Source: Acidobacteriota bacterium
GTDB lineage: Bacteria; Acidobacteriota; Thermoanaerobaculia; UBA5066
Direction of reading: 5' to 3'
DNA: 54,171 nucleotides
Assembly: GCA_003152095.1 (NCBI GenBank)
Contig: PLZI01000016.1
Span: 18,334-72,504, forward strand
In this document: positions 17,639-25,431 of the stretch, in pieces
Numbering within the stretch: position 1 is the first letter of the stretch
Layout of the letters: every line of letters starts with the position of its first letter
Position numbers and translations under genes: made by a program
The notes under the pieces: generated by a model
Told to the model about the DNA's origin: nothing
What the model saw: only the letters and a program-made list of their open reading frames with translations
The model's database searches: none

Positions 17639-18673
17639 ATGGACGGGAACGGCGCGGAATTCACTCCCGCGTGGTGGCTAAGGAGCCGTCATGCACAGAC
17701 CGTTTGGGGACGGCTCGCCCGGCCGCGCGCGCTCGTGCGCCTCCGCCGCGAAGCGCTCACCGCTCCCGACGGCGACACGCTGCTCCTCGACCACCTCGAC
17801 GTGTCCCCGGCGGCAGACGCGAAAGACGCGCCTCTTCTCCTGCTCCTTCACGGGCTCGAGGGCAGCTCGACTTCGGTCTACGCGCAGGGAATCCTCGCTC
17901 TCGCCGCTCGAGCCGGACTCCGCGCCGCGGTCCTCAATTTCCGGTACTGCGCGCGCGTCGCGGGCGACCTTCGCCGCTGCGTTCCGAACGAGCGCCCGCG
18001 CCTGTATCACTCCGGCGAGACGTCCGACTTCGACTTCGTGGCGCGCACGCTCGCGGCGCGGGACGGCCGGCCGCTTCTCGCGGCGGGTGTCTCTCTCGGC
18101 GGCAACGCGCTCCTGAAGTGGCTCGGCGAGAACCCCGGTGACGGAACAGTCGCCGCGGCGGCGACGCTTTCGGTTCCCTACGACCTCGCGGCGGGCGATC
18201 GGTACATGGCGTCCTTTCCGACGAACCTCTACGTCCGCAGCTTCGTGAAGACACTCACGGCGAAGGCCGAAGACCTCACGCGGCGCTTTCCCGAGGCGAC
18301 CCGACGAATCGACCTTCCGCGCGCGCGACGCGCCTTTACGTTCCGCGAGTTCGACGATGCCGCCACGGCGCCGCTCCATGGCTTCGCGGACGCGGACGAC
18401 TACTACGCCCGCTCGAGCTCCCTTCCGTTCCTCGCCCGTATCACGGCGCCCACGCTCTGCGTGTCGGCGCTCGACGATCCCTTCCTTCCGCCCGAGGCGG
18501 TCGCGCGCGCGCGCGCCGCCGCGTCTGACGCGGTGCGCTTCGTCGTGACGCAGAACGGAGGGCACGTCGGCTTCGTCGCGACGCGCGCTCTGACGCCCGT
18601 TTACTGGGGAGAGAAGCTCGTCGTCGACTTCCTCGCCTCTCGGGCGGCCGTCCGGCCGCGCCCGCTGGCGTAG
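17639..18673 (+). CDS. Alpha/beta hydrolase of the YheT/EMB8 family
   Basis: 344 aa. The N-terminal segment WWLRSRHAQTVWG matches the conserved 'R..H.QT' start of YheT-type hydrolases, and PRLYHSGETSDF is another family hallmark. The catalytic triad is visible: nucleophile Ser in GVSLGGNALLKWLGE (about residue 150), an Asp in SALDDPFLP and His in NGGHVGF (about 309). The family includes acyl esterases/lipases of uncertain natural substrate. An ATG start is given with 78 bases to the preceding gene, and a TAGAAT hexamer at 17567-17572 may be part of its promoter. DNA polymerase IV follows 67 bases downstream on the same strand. Confidence 0.88.
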   Translation: MDGNGAEFTPAWWLRSRHAQTVWGRLARPRALVRLRREALTAPDGDTLLLDHLDVSPAADAKDAPLLLLLHGLEGSSTSVYAQGILALAARAGLRAAVLNFRYCARVAGDLRRCVPNERPRLYHSGETSDFDFVARTLAARDGRPLLAAGVSLGGNALLKWLGENPGDGTVAAAATLSVPYDLAAGDRYMASFPTNLYVRSFVKTLTAKAEDLTRRFPEATRRIDLPRARRAFTFREFDDAATAPLHGFADADDYYARSSSLPFLARITAPTLCVSALDDPFLPPEAVARARAAASDAVRFVVTQNGGHVGFVATRALTPVYWGEKLVVDFLASRAAVRPRPLA

Positions 18674-18740
18674 ATTTCCCTCGAGGCCTGCCGCTCCTCT
18701 AACGACGGCTTCTTGCCTCTCCCCAGCGCAGAATCCAGCC

Positions 18741-19838
18741 GTGGACGCCGTCCCCCGCCGCATCCTCCATCTCGATATGGACGCGTTCTATGCGTCCGTG
18801 GAGCAGCGTGACGATCCCTCGCTGCGCGGCAAGCCCGTGGCCGTGGGCGGCGACCCGAAGGGGCGCGGCGTCGTGGCGGCCGCCAGCTACGAGGCCCGGA
18901 AGTTCGGCGTTCGCTCCGCGATTCCCATGGCGCGCGCCGTGCGCCTGTGCCCGCATCTCGCGATCGTGCGGCCGGACTTCAAGCGCTATTCCGCCGTCTC
19001 GAAGCAGATCCTCGACCTCTACCGCGCCGTCACGCCGCTCGTCGAGCCGCTCTCGCTCGACGAGGCGTATCTCGACGTGACCGAGAATGCGTGGAACGAG
19101 CCCCTCGGCGTGAACGTGGCCCGCCGCCTCAAGAAAGACGTCCATGAAGCGACGTCCCTCACGGTTTCGGCAGGTGTCGCGCCGAACAAATTTCTCGCGA
19201 AGATCGCCTCCGGCTGGAAGAAGCCCGACGGCCTCACGGTCATCGCACCGGTGCGGGTCGAGCGCTTTCTCGAGAAGCTGCCCGTCGACGCGCTCTGGGG
19301 CGTAGGGCCGAAGACGGCGGAGAAGCTCCTCGCGCTCGGGTGCGTGCGCCTCGTGGACGTGCGGCGCATCCCTGCGGACGCGCTCCGGCGCGCGGTCGGA
19401 AGCTGGGCCGACTCTCTCGTCCGCCTCGCGCGCGGCGAGGACGACCGCCCCGTCGTGCCGAACCGGCGCGCGAAGTCGTGCAGCACGGAGGACACGTTCG
19501 CCGAGGACCTGGCGGACCCGGCGGCGATGCGGGCCTGGGTCGAGTCGATGGCGCGCCACGACGCGGCGTGGCTGAACCGAAGGGGGCTCTTCGCGCGAAC
19601 GGTCGTTCTGAAGGTGCGCTATGGGGACTTCACGACCGTCACGCGGAGCGACACGCGCCGCCCGACGCGCGATGCCGACGAGCTGGCGGACCGCGCGGTC
19701 GCGCTTCTCGGGCGGACCGAGGCCGCGACGCGTCCCGTACGCCTCCTCGGCGTCGGGGTGCACGGCCTGATGACGCCGGAGGAGATGGCGCGCGCGGCGC
19801 CGCCCGACCCGCAGCTTCCGCTCCTCGCCGAAGACTGA
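18741..19838 (+). CDS. dinB: DNA polymerase IV (Y-family translesion polymerase)
   Basis: 365 aa. The GTG at 18741 is chosen because it keeps the first catalytic block HLDMDAFYASVEQ (metal-binding Asp12) complete; the next ATG would begin inside it. The second catalytic block is SLDEAYLDVT (about residue 105). Other Y-family blocks are AASYEARKFGVRSAIPM, the thumb-like ASGWKKPDGLTV and a helix-hairpin-helix-like ALWGVGPKTAEKLLALG. The little-finger domain follows. Residues after VHGLM are short, and no clear beta-clamp-binding QxxLxLF tail is seen; the end reads DPQLPLLAED, which could be a degenerate clamp motif. The gene converges on the selenoprotein gene with 3 bases between. Confidence 0.96.
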   Translation: MDAVPRRILHLDMDAFYASVEQRDDPSLRGKPVAVGGDPKGRGVVAAASYEARKFGVRSAIPMARAVRLCPHLAIVRPDFKRYSAVSKQILDLYRAVTPLVEPLSLDEAYLDVTENAWNEPLGVNVARRLKKDVHEATSLTVSAGVAPNKFLAKIASGWKKPDGLTVIAPVRVERFLEKLPVDALWGVGPKTAEKLLALGCVRLVDVRRIPADALRRAVGSWADSLVRLARGEDDRPVVPNRRAKSCSTEDTFAEDLADPAAMRAWVESMARHDAAWLNRRGLFARTVVLKVRYGDFTTVTRSDTRRPTRDADELADRAVALLGRTEAATRPVRLLGVGVHGLMTPEEMARAAPPDPQLPLLAED

Positions 19839-19841
19839 GGC

Positions 19842-20177
19842 TCAGCGCACGCCGAGCTCCTTTCTGAGTGTCTCCTCGTGGAACCCCACGAGAAGGCGGC
19901 GCCCGATCCTCACCATCGGCGCCCGGAAATTACCCGTCGGACCGCGGAGATCGTCGAGCGTCGCGTCGCGCGCCGGGACGGCCCGTGTGGACTTGCCCTT
20001 CGCGACGACGATTTCGTCGACCTCCTTCAGGAGGGTGCGAACGTCCTTCTCGGACATCGGGTTCGACTTGGAGAGGCGCGTCGTGGCGATGCGGGCCTTC
20101 GTGGCGTCCAGCACCTCACGGGTGCGGCCGCAGCTCGTTCAACCGTTGCGGTGGTAGTAGAAATCGACGTCTCGCAT
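19842..20177 (-). CDS. ArsC-family selenoprotein (in-frame TGA read as selenocysteine)
   Basis: 111 residues if the TGA at 20139-20141 is read as Sec. The ATG at 20175-20177 opens MRDVDFYYHRNG, then TGA, then TSCGRTREVLDATK and so on to GVR. This places Sec at position 13 in a U-T-S-C motif, exactly where ArsC/Spx/YffB proteins carry the redox-active C-x-x-C after beta-strand 1. The rest keeps the fold: TRLSKSNPMSEKDVRTLL, then GNFRAPMVRIGRRLLVGF, similar to the 'RPi...g...vGf' end of the family. Length matches ArsC/Spx proteins (110-120 aa). Without readthrough, the remaining 90-codon frame would lack the first strand and the active-site residue. It is probably a thiol-disulfide or arsenate-type reductase, partner unknown. 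It lies 29 bases after the FAD oxidoreductase gene and may be cotranscribed. Confidence 0.88.
20106..20141 (-). promoter_or_regulatory. Candidate bacterial SECIS element just after the Sec codon
   Basis: On the minus strand the UGA (20141-20139) is followed by 18 bases and then a hairpin loop. The upper stem is GCACC (20125-20121) with GGTGC (20115-20111), extended by two more C-G pairs across a one-base T bulge (20127-20126 with 20109-20108). The loop is CGTGA (20120-20116) with a G at its second position. Known bacterial SECIS rules ask for a 16-37 base distance, a short upper stem and a G among the first two loop bases; all are met. The fold was done by eye, not computed. Confidence 0.7.
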
Positions 20178-20206
20178 GAGGGCGGAGTCTAGCGAAAGGC
20201 CGGAGC

Positions 20207-21553
20207 TCAGCGGAGCGTCGCGAGAATCGCGTCCGCCGCCTCGCGCCCGATGCGGATCGCGTAGTTCTGGCCGCGGTCCTCCGGATACGTCTGCGCCATG
20301 CACGCGGACCAGAGCCCGGGGACGGGCGTCTGAAGCGGCGGGAGGAGCTTCGAGTAGCCCGGCACGATGATGGGCTGCGCGTACTCGGCGCGCCCGATCT
20401 GCTTCGCGAGGATCCAGCTCTCGTCGAACGCCGGGTTCACGACCTTCAGCGCGGGCAGGTATTCGGCCCACAGGTCTTCGTCGCGCTTTTTCCACTTCGG
20501 GTCGTCGGGCAGGACGTAGTTCGAGAGGTAGACGACGTGGCGCCCGCCGTAATCCGCAGGGGAGAGGAAATTCGTGTGCTCGATGACGCCGCCGAACGGC
20601 ATCGACACGTCCCCGACGTTGAGCCAGTAATACGGCGAGAGCGAGCGGTCGAGCTCGAGGATCGGGCACAGGGCGTGGGAGTAGGAGATCGCGCTCCACG
20701 TCTTCCGCGTCGCCTCTGGAAGGTCCGGCGCGAGCCTGAGGAGCTCGGGGATCGCGACGGTCGACAGGACGAGGTCGAACGTCTCCGTTCCCCCCGCGAA
20801 CGTCACGTCGAATCCCCCGGTCCCGCGCTTTACGATCCGGACGGGACGCGATGTCCGCACGTCGCCGCCACGCTCTTTCACGCGCGCCAGCACCGCCTCG
20901 ATGCCGCGCCCGAACGAGCCCTTCAGGTAGCCGAGGCGTTCGCCGAGGCCCGTCTTGTCCCGTGAGCGCGTCCTAAGACCGATCTTTCCCCACAGCCACA
21001 CGAGGCCCACGTCTTCCGCGCGGCGCCCGTACTTCTGCCGGAGAAGCGGCCCCCAGACGGCGTCGAGCGCGCGCCCGTAGCCGTTCGCGCGCATCCAGCC
21101 CATCGCGGTCTTGTCTTCCAGACTTTTCCAATCGGCGTCGTGCCGAAGCTTCAGCGTCGAGAGGACGAACTGGACTCTTCCCAGGAGCCCGAGCGGGGTG
21201 AACGCGAGAAGAGAAGCCGGCGTACCGAAGTCGTAGAGCTTGCCGCCCGAGAGGAAGCCCATGCGCGACTTCAGCCAGAGGAGATCCTTCTCGAAGCCGA
21301 ACTCCTTCGCGAAAGAGACGTAGTCGACGTCGCTCGTGAAGAGGTGGTGGTAGTACCGCTCGAGCGGCGTTCCGCCGACGTTCACGACGCCCACCAAGCC
21401 GCCCGCCTCGGGGAACTTCTCGAAGATCGTGACGGGCACGCCCGCCCCGAGCAGGCGGTCCGCCGCGACGAGGCCGGCAAGACCGCCGCCGATCACGGCG
21501 ACGCGGGGCGAAGCGGCAGCGTTCACGGTCGCGAGTGTAAGCCGGGGACTCAT
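20207..21553 (-). CDS. FAD-dependent amine-oxidase/protoporphyrinogen-oxidase-like oxidoreductase
   Basis: 448 aa. The N-terminus has a classic dinucleotide-binding fold: VAVIGGGLAGLVAADRLL followed by an acidic end of strand 2 (TIFEKFPEAGGLVG), typical of COG1232/amino-oxidase flavoproteins. The PLERYYHHLFTSD segment occurs in the branch often found beside polyprenyl-phosphate glycosyltransferases. The C-terminus ends with GLWSACMAQTYPEDRGQNYAIRIGREAAD, the usual FAD-contact region. The annotated start is ATG 21553; a GTG at 21526 is also possible and would remove nine residues. The enzyme is not a clear haem-pathway oxidase: no hem genes are near, while the divergent DUF2298 operon begins 39 bases away. 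A role in lipid-carrier or sugar oxidation or isomerisation is inference. Confidence 0.82.
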   Translation of the reverse strand: MSPRLTLATVNAAASPRVAVIGGGLAGLVAADRLLGAGVPVTIFEKFPEAGGLVGVVNVGGTPLERYYHHLFTSDVDYVSFAKEFGFEKDLLWLKSRMGFLSGGKLYDFGTPASLLAFTPLGLLGRVQFVLSTLKLRHDADWKSLEDKTAMGWMRANGYGRALDAVWGPLLRQKYGRRAEDVGLVWLWGKIGLRTRSRDKTGLGERLGYLKGSFGRGIEAVLARVKERGGDVRTSRPVRIVKRGTGGFDVTFAGGTETFDLVLSTVAIPELLRLAPDLPEATRKTWSAISYSHALCPILELDRSLSPYYWLNVGDVSMPFGGVIEHTNFLSPADYGGRHVVYLSNYVLPDDPKWKKRDEDLWAEYLPALKVVNPAFDESWILAKQIGRAEYAQPIIVPGYSKLLPPLQTPVPGLWSACMAQTYPEDRGQNYAIRIGREAADAILATLR

Positions 21554-21592
21554 TCGGCCGGATCGAGCCCTGTGTTACCTTGAATCCGTTCC

Positions 21593-23695
21593 GTGACCGT
21601 CACGACGGCGCTTCTTTTCGCCTTTGTTCTTCTCCTGGCCGGTGCGTCGGGCGCCGCCGTACTCGCCCGCCTTTTCCGGGGAGACGAGGCGGACCCGGAT
21701 TCCCGCGCGGACGCCGTTCTCTCTTTCGCGCTTCCCGTCGGCCTCGTGCTCGCCGCCCTGCCCGGCTGGATGCTGTCGTCGATCTTCTACGTCCCCATCG
21801 GCCGGCTCGCGATACCGCTCGCGTTCGTCGCGCTTTCCGCGGGGCTCCTCTGGGGCGGCGCCGACCTTCCGGCGACCCTTCCGCGCTCCTCTCGGCGACT
21901 CTTGCCTGTGGCTCTTTTCCTCGGCGTCTTCCTCTTTTTCCTGTGGATCCGCTGGACCTTCGGCGAGATTCGCCAGACGGAGAAGCCGATGGACTTCGCC
22001 GTCCTGTCGGGCCTCATGACGACCGCGCGCCTGCCGTTCGCGGACCCGTGGCTCTCCGGCGAACGCTTTCCGTACTATCACTTCGGGACGTACCTCTTCG
22101 CGCTCCCGGCGCGCGCGGCTCGCGTGCCTTCGGAATACGCCTACAACCTTGTCGCGGCGCTCCTGCCGGCCCTCGCGGCCCTCGCGGGTTTTGGCGCGAT
22201 CCGCGCGCGGCGCGGCGGCAGCGCGATCGCCGTTTTCGGCGGCCTCCTTCTCGTTCTCGGCGGGACGTTCGACGGCGCCCGTCAGTTTCTCTCGGACAAG
22301 CGGCTCACCGATCTCGACTGGTGGATCTCGTCGAGGCGCGTCGACTGGCGCCCCGAAGGCTCGCGCACGATCACCGAGTGGCCTCTTTTTACGTTCCGCC
22401 TCGGGGATCTCCATCCCCACGCGGTGACGTTCCCTTTCCTCGTGACGCTGCTCGGCCTCGCGGGCCGCATCTCTCGCGCCTCAGGCATCCTGCTCGACGG
22501 CCTGCTTCTCGCGGCGGTCGTTTCGGCGAACCCGTGGGATCTCCCCGCGTCGCTCCTCATCCTGGGCGCCGGGAACCTCGCCGAGCGTGATTTCAAGCCC
22601 GCGTTCATCAGGAGCCTCGCGACGCTTCTCCCCGCGGTGCTCTTTCTCGTGCCCTTCGCACTCTCCCCGCGCCCCGCGTTCAACGGGCTCTCGTGGTGGA
22701 AGGAGGGGACGGAAGCCTTCGACGCGTTTCTCCATTTCGGCGTTCTCGCCGTGATCCCGGCTCTCGCCTTCGGGGTCGCCCTCGTGCGCAGCCAGGCGCG
22801 CGCCGACCGTGCGCTCGTGGCGGCGTGCGCGTTTCCCGCCCTCGCGCTCGCTCTCGTCGTCTTCACGAAAAAGCCCGTCTTCTCCCTCGCGGCCGGGTTT
22901 GCCGCGGGCGTCTTATGGCTGCTGCTCAAGGAGACCCGGCCGGGCGAGCCCGCGCCGCCTGCGGGCGCGCTCAGGGCGGGTCTTCTCCTTGCGGCTTCCG
23001 GCGCGGTCCTCGCCGCCGTGCCCGACGTCGTCCTCGTGTCCGATTCCTACGGCGAGGCGATGCGCCGCATGAACACCGTGTTCAAGTGCTTCATGGGAGC
23101 CTGGCCGCTCCTCGCGCTCGGCGGGGCGCTTCTGCTTCCGCTCGCGCTCGCCACGCGCCACGCGCGCGTGCTCATCCGCATCGCCGTTGCCGTCGCGCTG
23201 CTCGGCGCCCTCGCTCATCCGCTCGCGGCAATCGTGTTCCGCGCGAAGTCGAGCGGTCCCCTCGACGGTCTCGACGGGCTCCGCTGGATGACGCGCGAGG
23301 CGCCGGGCGACCGCGCGGCGATTCTCTGGCTGAGGGCTTACGGTGTGGACGGCGCCGTGCTCGCGGAGGCCACAGGCAACGCTTACAGCGACTACGGTCG
23401 CATCGGCGCCGCCTCCGGACTCCCGACTGTTCTTGGATGGGAGAACCACGAGGGCCTTTGGCGCGGTGGCAGGTCCGGCGACGAGACGTCGGCTCGCAAG
23501 CACGGCCTCAAGCTGCTCTATACGTCCGAGGACTCCGAGGGAGTCTTCGACTTCCTGCACCGTTACAAAGTCCGCTATGTCTTCGTCGGCGCCCTCGAGA
23601 GGCGCGACTTCGGCATGAACGCATTCCCGCTTCGCGCGACCTTCCGGCGCGCCTTCGCGAGCGGCGACGCCGCCGTCTACGAGATCTTGAAGTGA
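21593..23695 (+). CDS. DUF2298 (Chlor_Arch_YYY, TIGR03662) polytopic membrane protein
   Basis: 700 aa from a GTG at 21593, about 14 hydrophobic segments. Family features: EKPMDFAVLSGL, FPYYHFGTYLF at the family's YYYxG site (about residue 161), WWISSRRVDWRPEG, FRLGDLHPHAVTFPF and RRMNTVFKCFMGAWPLL. A soluble C-terminal end contains GLPTVLGWENHEGLWRGG and a YVFVGALERRDFG motif. This is the single-domain form of the unit also found inside the 1605-residue protein at 12743-17560, with the same order of motifs. The function is uncharacterised; GT-C type lipid-linked sugar transfer is inferred. Its stop overlaps the GTG start of the Agl23-type gene (GTGA), an operon arrangement known for TIGR03662/TIGR03663 pairs. 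Confidence 0.87.
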   Translation: MTVTTALLFAFVLLLAGASGAAVLARLFRGDEADPDSRADAVLSFALPVGLVLAALPGWMLSSIFYVPIGRLAIPLAFVALSAGLLWGGADLPATLPRSSRRLLPVALFLGVFLFFLWIRWTFGEIRQTEKPMDFAVLSGLMTTARLPFADPWLSGERFPYYHFGTYLFALPARAARVPSEYAYNLVAALLPALAALAGFGAIRARRGGSAIAVFGGLLLVLGGTFDGARQFLSDKRLTDLDWWISSRRVDWRPEGSRTITEWPLFTFRLGDLHPHAVTFPFLVTLLGLAGRISRASGILLDGLLLAAVVSANPWDLPASLLILGAGNLAERDFKPAFIRSLATLLPAVLFLVPFALSPRPAFNGLSWWKEGTEAFDAFLHFGVLAVIPALAFGVALVRSQARADRALVAACAFPALALALVVFTKKPVFSLAAGFAAGVLWLLLKETRPGEPAPPAGALRAGLLLAASGAVLAAVPDVVLVSDSYGEAMRRMNTVFKCFMGAWPLLALGGALLLPLALATRHARVLIRIAVAVALLGALAHPLAAIVFRAKSSGPLDGLDGLRWMTREAPGDRAAILWLRAYGVDGAVLAEATGNAYSDYGRIGAASGLPTVLGWENHEGLWRGGRSGDETSARKHGLKLLYTSEDSEGVFDFLHRYKVRYVFVGALERRDFGMNAFPLRATFRRAFASGDAAVYEILK

Positions 23696-25431
23696 GCAAC
23701 GCCGCGCCGCGCACCGCCTCCGAGACGCCCTTTTCGAGCTTCGAGAAGAGGGCCTGGGTCGTGCTCCTCGTCCTCTCGGCGCTTTTCCATCTCGTGCAGC
23801 TCGGAACGCACGCCTTCCACCACGACGAGTCCATTCACGCGTGGGCCGCGCTCCACCTCCTGAAGGACGGCACGTACAAGTACGACCCCGTGTACCACGG
23901 GCCGGTCCAGTACTATGCGGTCGCCGCGGCGTTCGGCATCTCCTCCGCCGTCGGGAAAGTCGCGGGCCTCCTCCTCGGGATCCCCGCCGCGAAGACATGG
24001 GACGGCACGTCCGACTTCACGGCGCGCCTCGCCCCGGCTCTCGCGGGCGTCGCGCTGACCGCGATGGCTCTCCTCCTGAGACGGCGCTTCGGCCCGGGAG
24101 CGGCGTTCGCCGCGGGCGCGCTCGCGGCGTTCTCGCCGAACCTTCTCTATTACTCGCGCTTCTGCCGCGACGACGTCTGGAGTCTCGTCGGAACGGCAGG
24201 CCTCTTCCTGTGGCTGGACCTGTACCTCCAGCGCGGGCGCCTGCGCGATCTCTGTTACGCCGCACTGTCGGCCTCGGTCGCGTTCGCGTCCAAGGAGAAT
24301 TTCTACGTCCTCCTGGCGCTCATGGTGCCGTCAATTGCCGCCGCATGGGCCGAGCCCGGCCGCGGCGCCGACGTGTGGAACCGGCTCCGCCGCCTCATCG
24401 ACTGGCTCGAGGCGCATACGGTTCCCATCGTCGGCGCGCTCCTTCTTTTCTTCTGCGTTTCCGAGGTCCTCTACACCGTGTTCCTCGTCCATCCCGAGTC
24501 GGGCAATCCCCTCTTCGACGCGATCTCCTATTGGTGGGGTCAGCACAGGATGGAGCGTGTCGGCGGACCGAAGACGTTTTACCTTCCGCGCCTCCTGCAA
24601 TACGAATTCGCGGTCGTTCTCCCGGCGCTCGCGCTCATCGCCACGCGCTGGTCGCGCTTCACGTTCGCCGAGCGCTTTCTCGCCGGCTGGGCGCTTTCCT
24701 CGGTCGCGATGTACGCTTACCTCGGCGAGAAGGCGGGCTGGCTCATCGTCCATCAAGTGCTTCCTTTTCTGCCGCTCGCCGGCGCCGCGTGGGCGCTCCT
24801 CGCCGAAAAGGGCGCGCGCTGGCGCCTCGGGGGCGCCGCGGTGGCGGCGGCGTCACTGGTCACGGCGGTGACCCTCTCCTTCGTCTATCCGATCCTCACG
24901 CCGGGCTCCCGGAAGGCCGAATCCACGATCCAGGTCCAGACCTGTCCCGAAATGCTGGGCCTCGTGGACGAGATTCTCGCGTACGGGAAGGCGGGTGAGG
25001 TGCCGGCGGCCATCATCTCGGGCGAAGCGGGCTGGCCGATGAGCTGGTACGTGCGCAACGCGCCCGTGAACTGGCAGCCGCCGACGGGCGATCTCCGTCC
25101 GCCGATCGTCGTCTGTGACGACGGCGAGGCCGACAAACAGGCCGGGATCCTCGGGCCGATCTACAAGCGCGACCACGTGCCGTTCCGCGCCTGGTGGATT
25201 CCCGACACCTCGCTCTCGCCGCTCCGGCCGAACCTCAGGCAGCTTCTGCTTTACGTCTTCACGCGCGAGACCTGGGAGCGCGCCGACCGCAACAATCCGA
25301 TCGGCTCCGTCTGGGTGACGGTTTTCCGCCGAACCGGGCCGGCCACGCTGCCGCCCTCGCCGGCGGCGCCCGCGCCCGCCCCGGATGGACCCGCCCCGGA
25401 AGTGTCCGCGGAAGCCAAGAGCGCGTCGTGA
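23692..25431 (+). CDS. TIGR03663/Agl23 family membrane protein (flippase-associated, GT-C-like)
   Basis: 579 aa from the GTG at 23692-23694, overlapping the previous stop by four bases. The invariant features of the TIGR03663 family are present near the N-terminus: a DE pair in FHHDESIHAW (about residue 45) and the HGP tripeptide in VYHGPVQYY (about 70), followed by many membrane helices with PNLLYYSRFCRDD and SKENFYVLLAL. The soluble C-terminal ~170 residues include EAGWPMSWYVRN and end in an Ala/Pro-rich tail. The family was first described as occurring in genomes with DUF2298 proteins, often adjacent, and archaeal members are annotated as flippase-activity-associated Agl23. Exact activity is unknown. 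The gene overlaps the GT2 gene by four bases. Confidence 0.88.
   Translation: MSNAAPRTASETPFSSFEKRAWVVLLVLSALFHLVQLGTHAFHHDESIHAWAALHLLKDGTYKYDPVYHGPVQYYAVAAAFGISSAVGKVAGLLLGIPAAKTWDGTSDFTARLAPALAGVALTAMALLLRRRFGPGAAFAAGALAAFSPNLLYYSRFCRDDVWSLVGTAGLFLWLDLYLQRGRLRDLCYAALSASVAFASKENFYVLLALMVPSIAAAWAEPGRGADVWNRLRRLIDWLEAHTVPIVGALLLFFCVSEVLYTVFLVHPESGNPLFDAISYWWGQHRMERVGGPKTFYLPRLLQYEFAVVLPALALIATRWSRFTFAERFLAGWALSSVAMYAYLGEKAGWLIVHQVLPFLPLAGAAWALLAEKGARWRLGGAAVAAASLVTAVTLSFVYPILTPGSRKAESTIQVQTCPEMLGLVDEILAYGKAGEVPAAIISGEAGWPMSWYVRNAPVNWQPPTGDLRPPIVVCDDGEADKQAGILGPIYKRDHVPFRAWWIPDTSLSPLRPNLRQLLLYVFTRETWERADRNNPIGSVWVTVFRRTGPATLPPSPAAPAPAPDGPAPEVSAEAKSAS

Noticed and set aside
18508-18522. Run of alternating GC as a possible Z-DNA or phase-variable repeat
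   Set aside because: It is a short Ala/Arg-coding stretch (ARARAAA) inside the YheT-type gene with no frame-changing unit structure.
19842-20114. Short 90-codon version of the ArsC-like gene starting at a GTG after the TGA
   Set aside because: It lacks the first beta-strand and active-site residue that are encoded directly upstream in frame; Sec readthrough explains the sequence better than a truncated pseudogene.
20207-21553. Assignment of the FAD enzyme as protoporphyrinogen oxidase (hemG/hemY)
   Set aside because: Only general amine-oxidase-fold motifs are visible and no haem biosynthesis gene is near; context points to glycan or lipid-carrier work instead.
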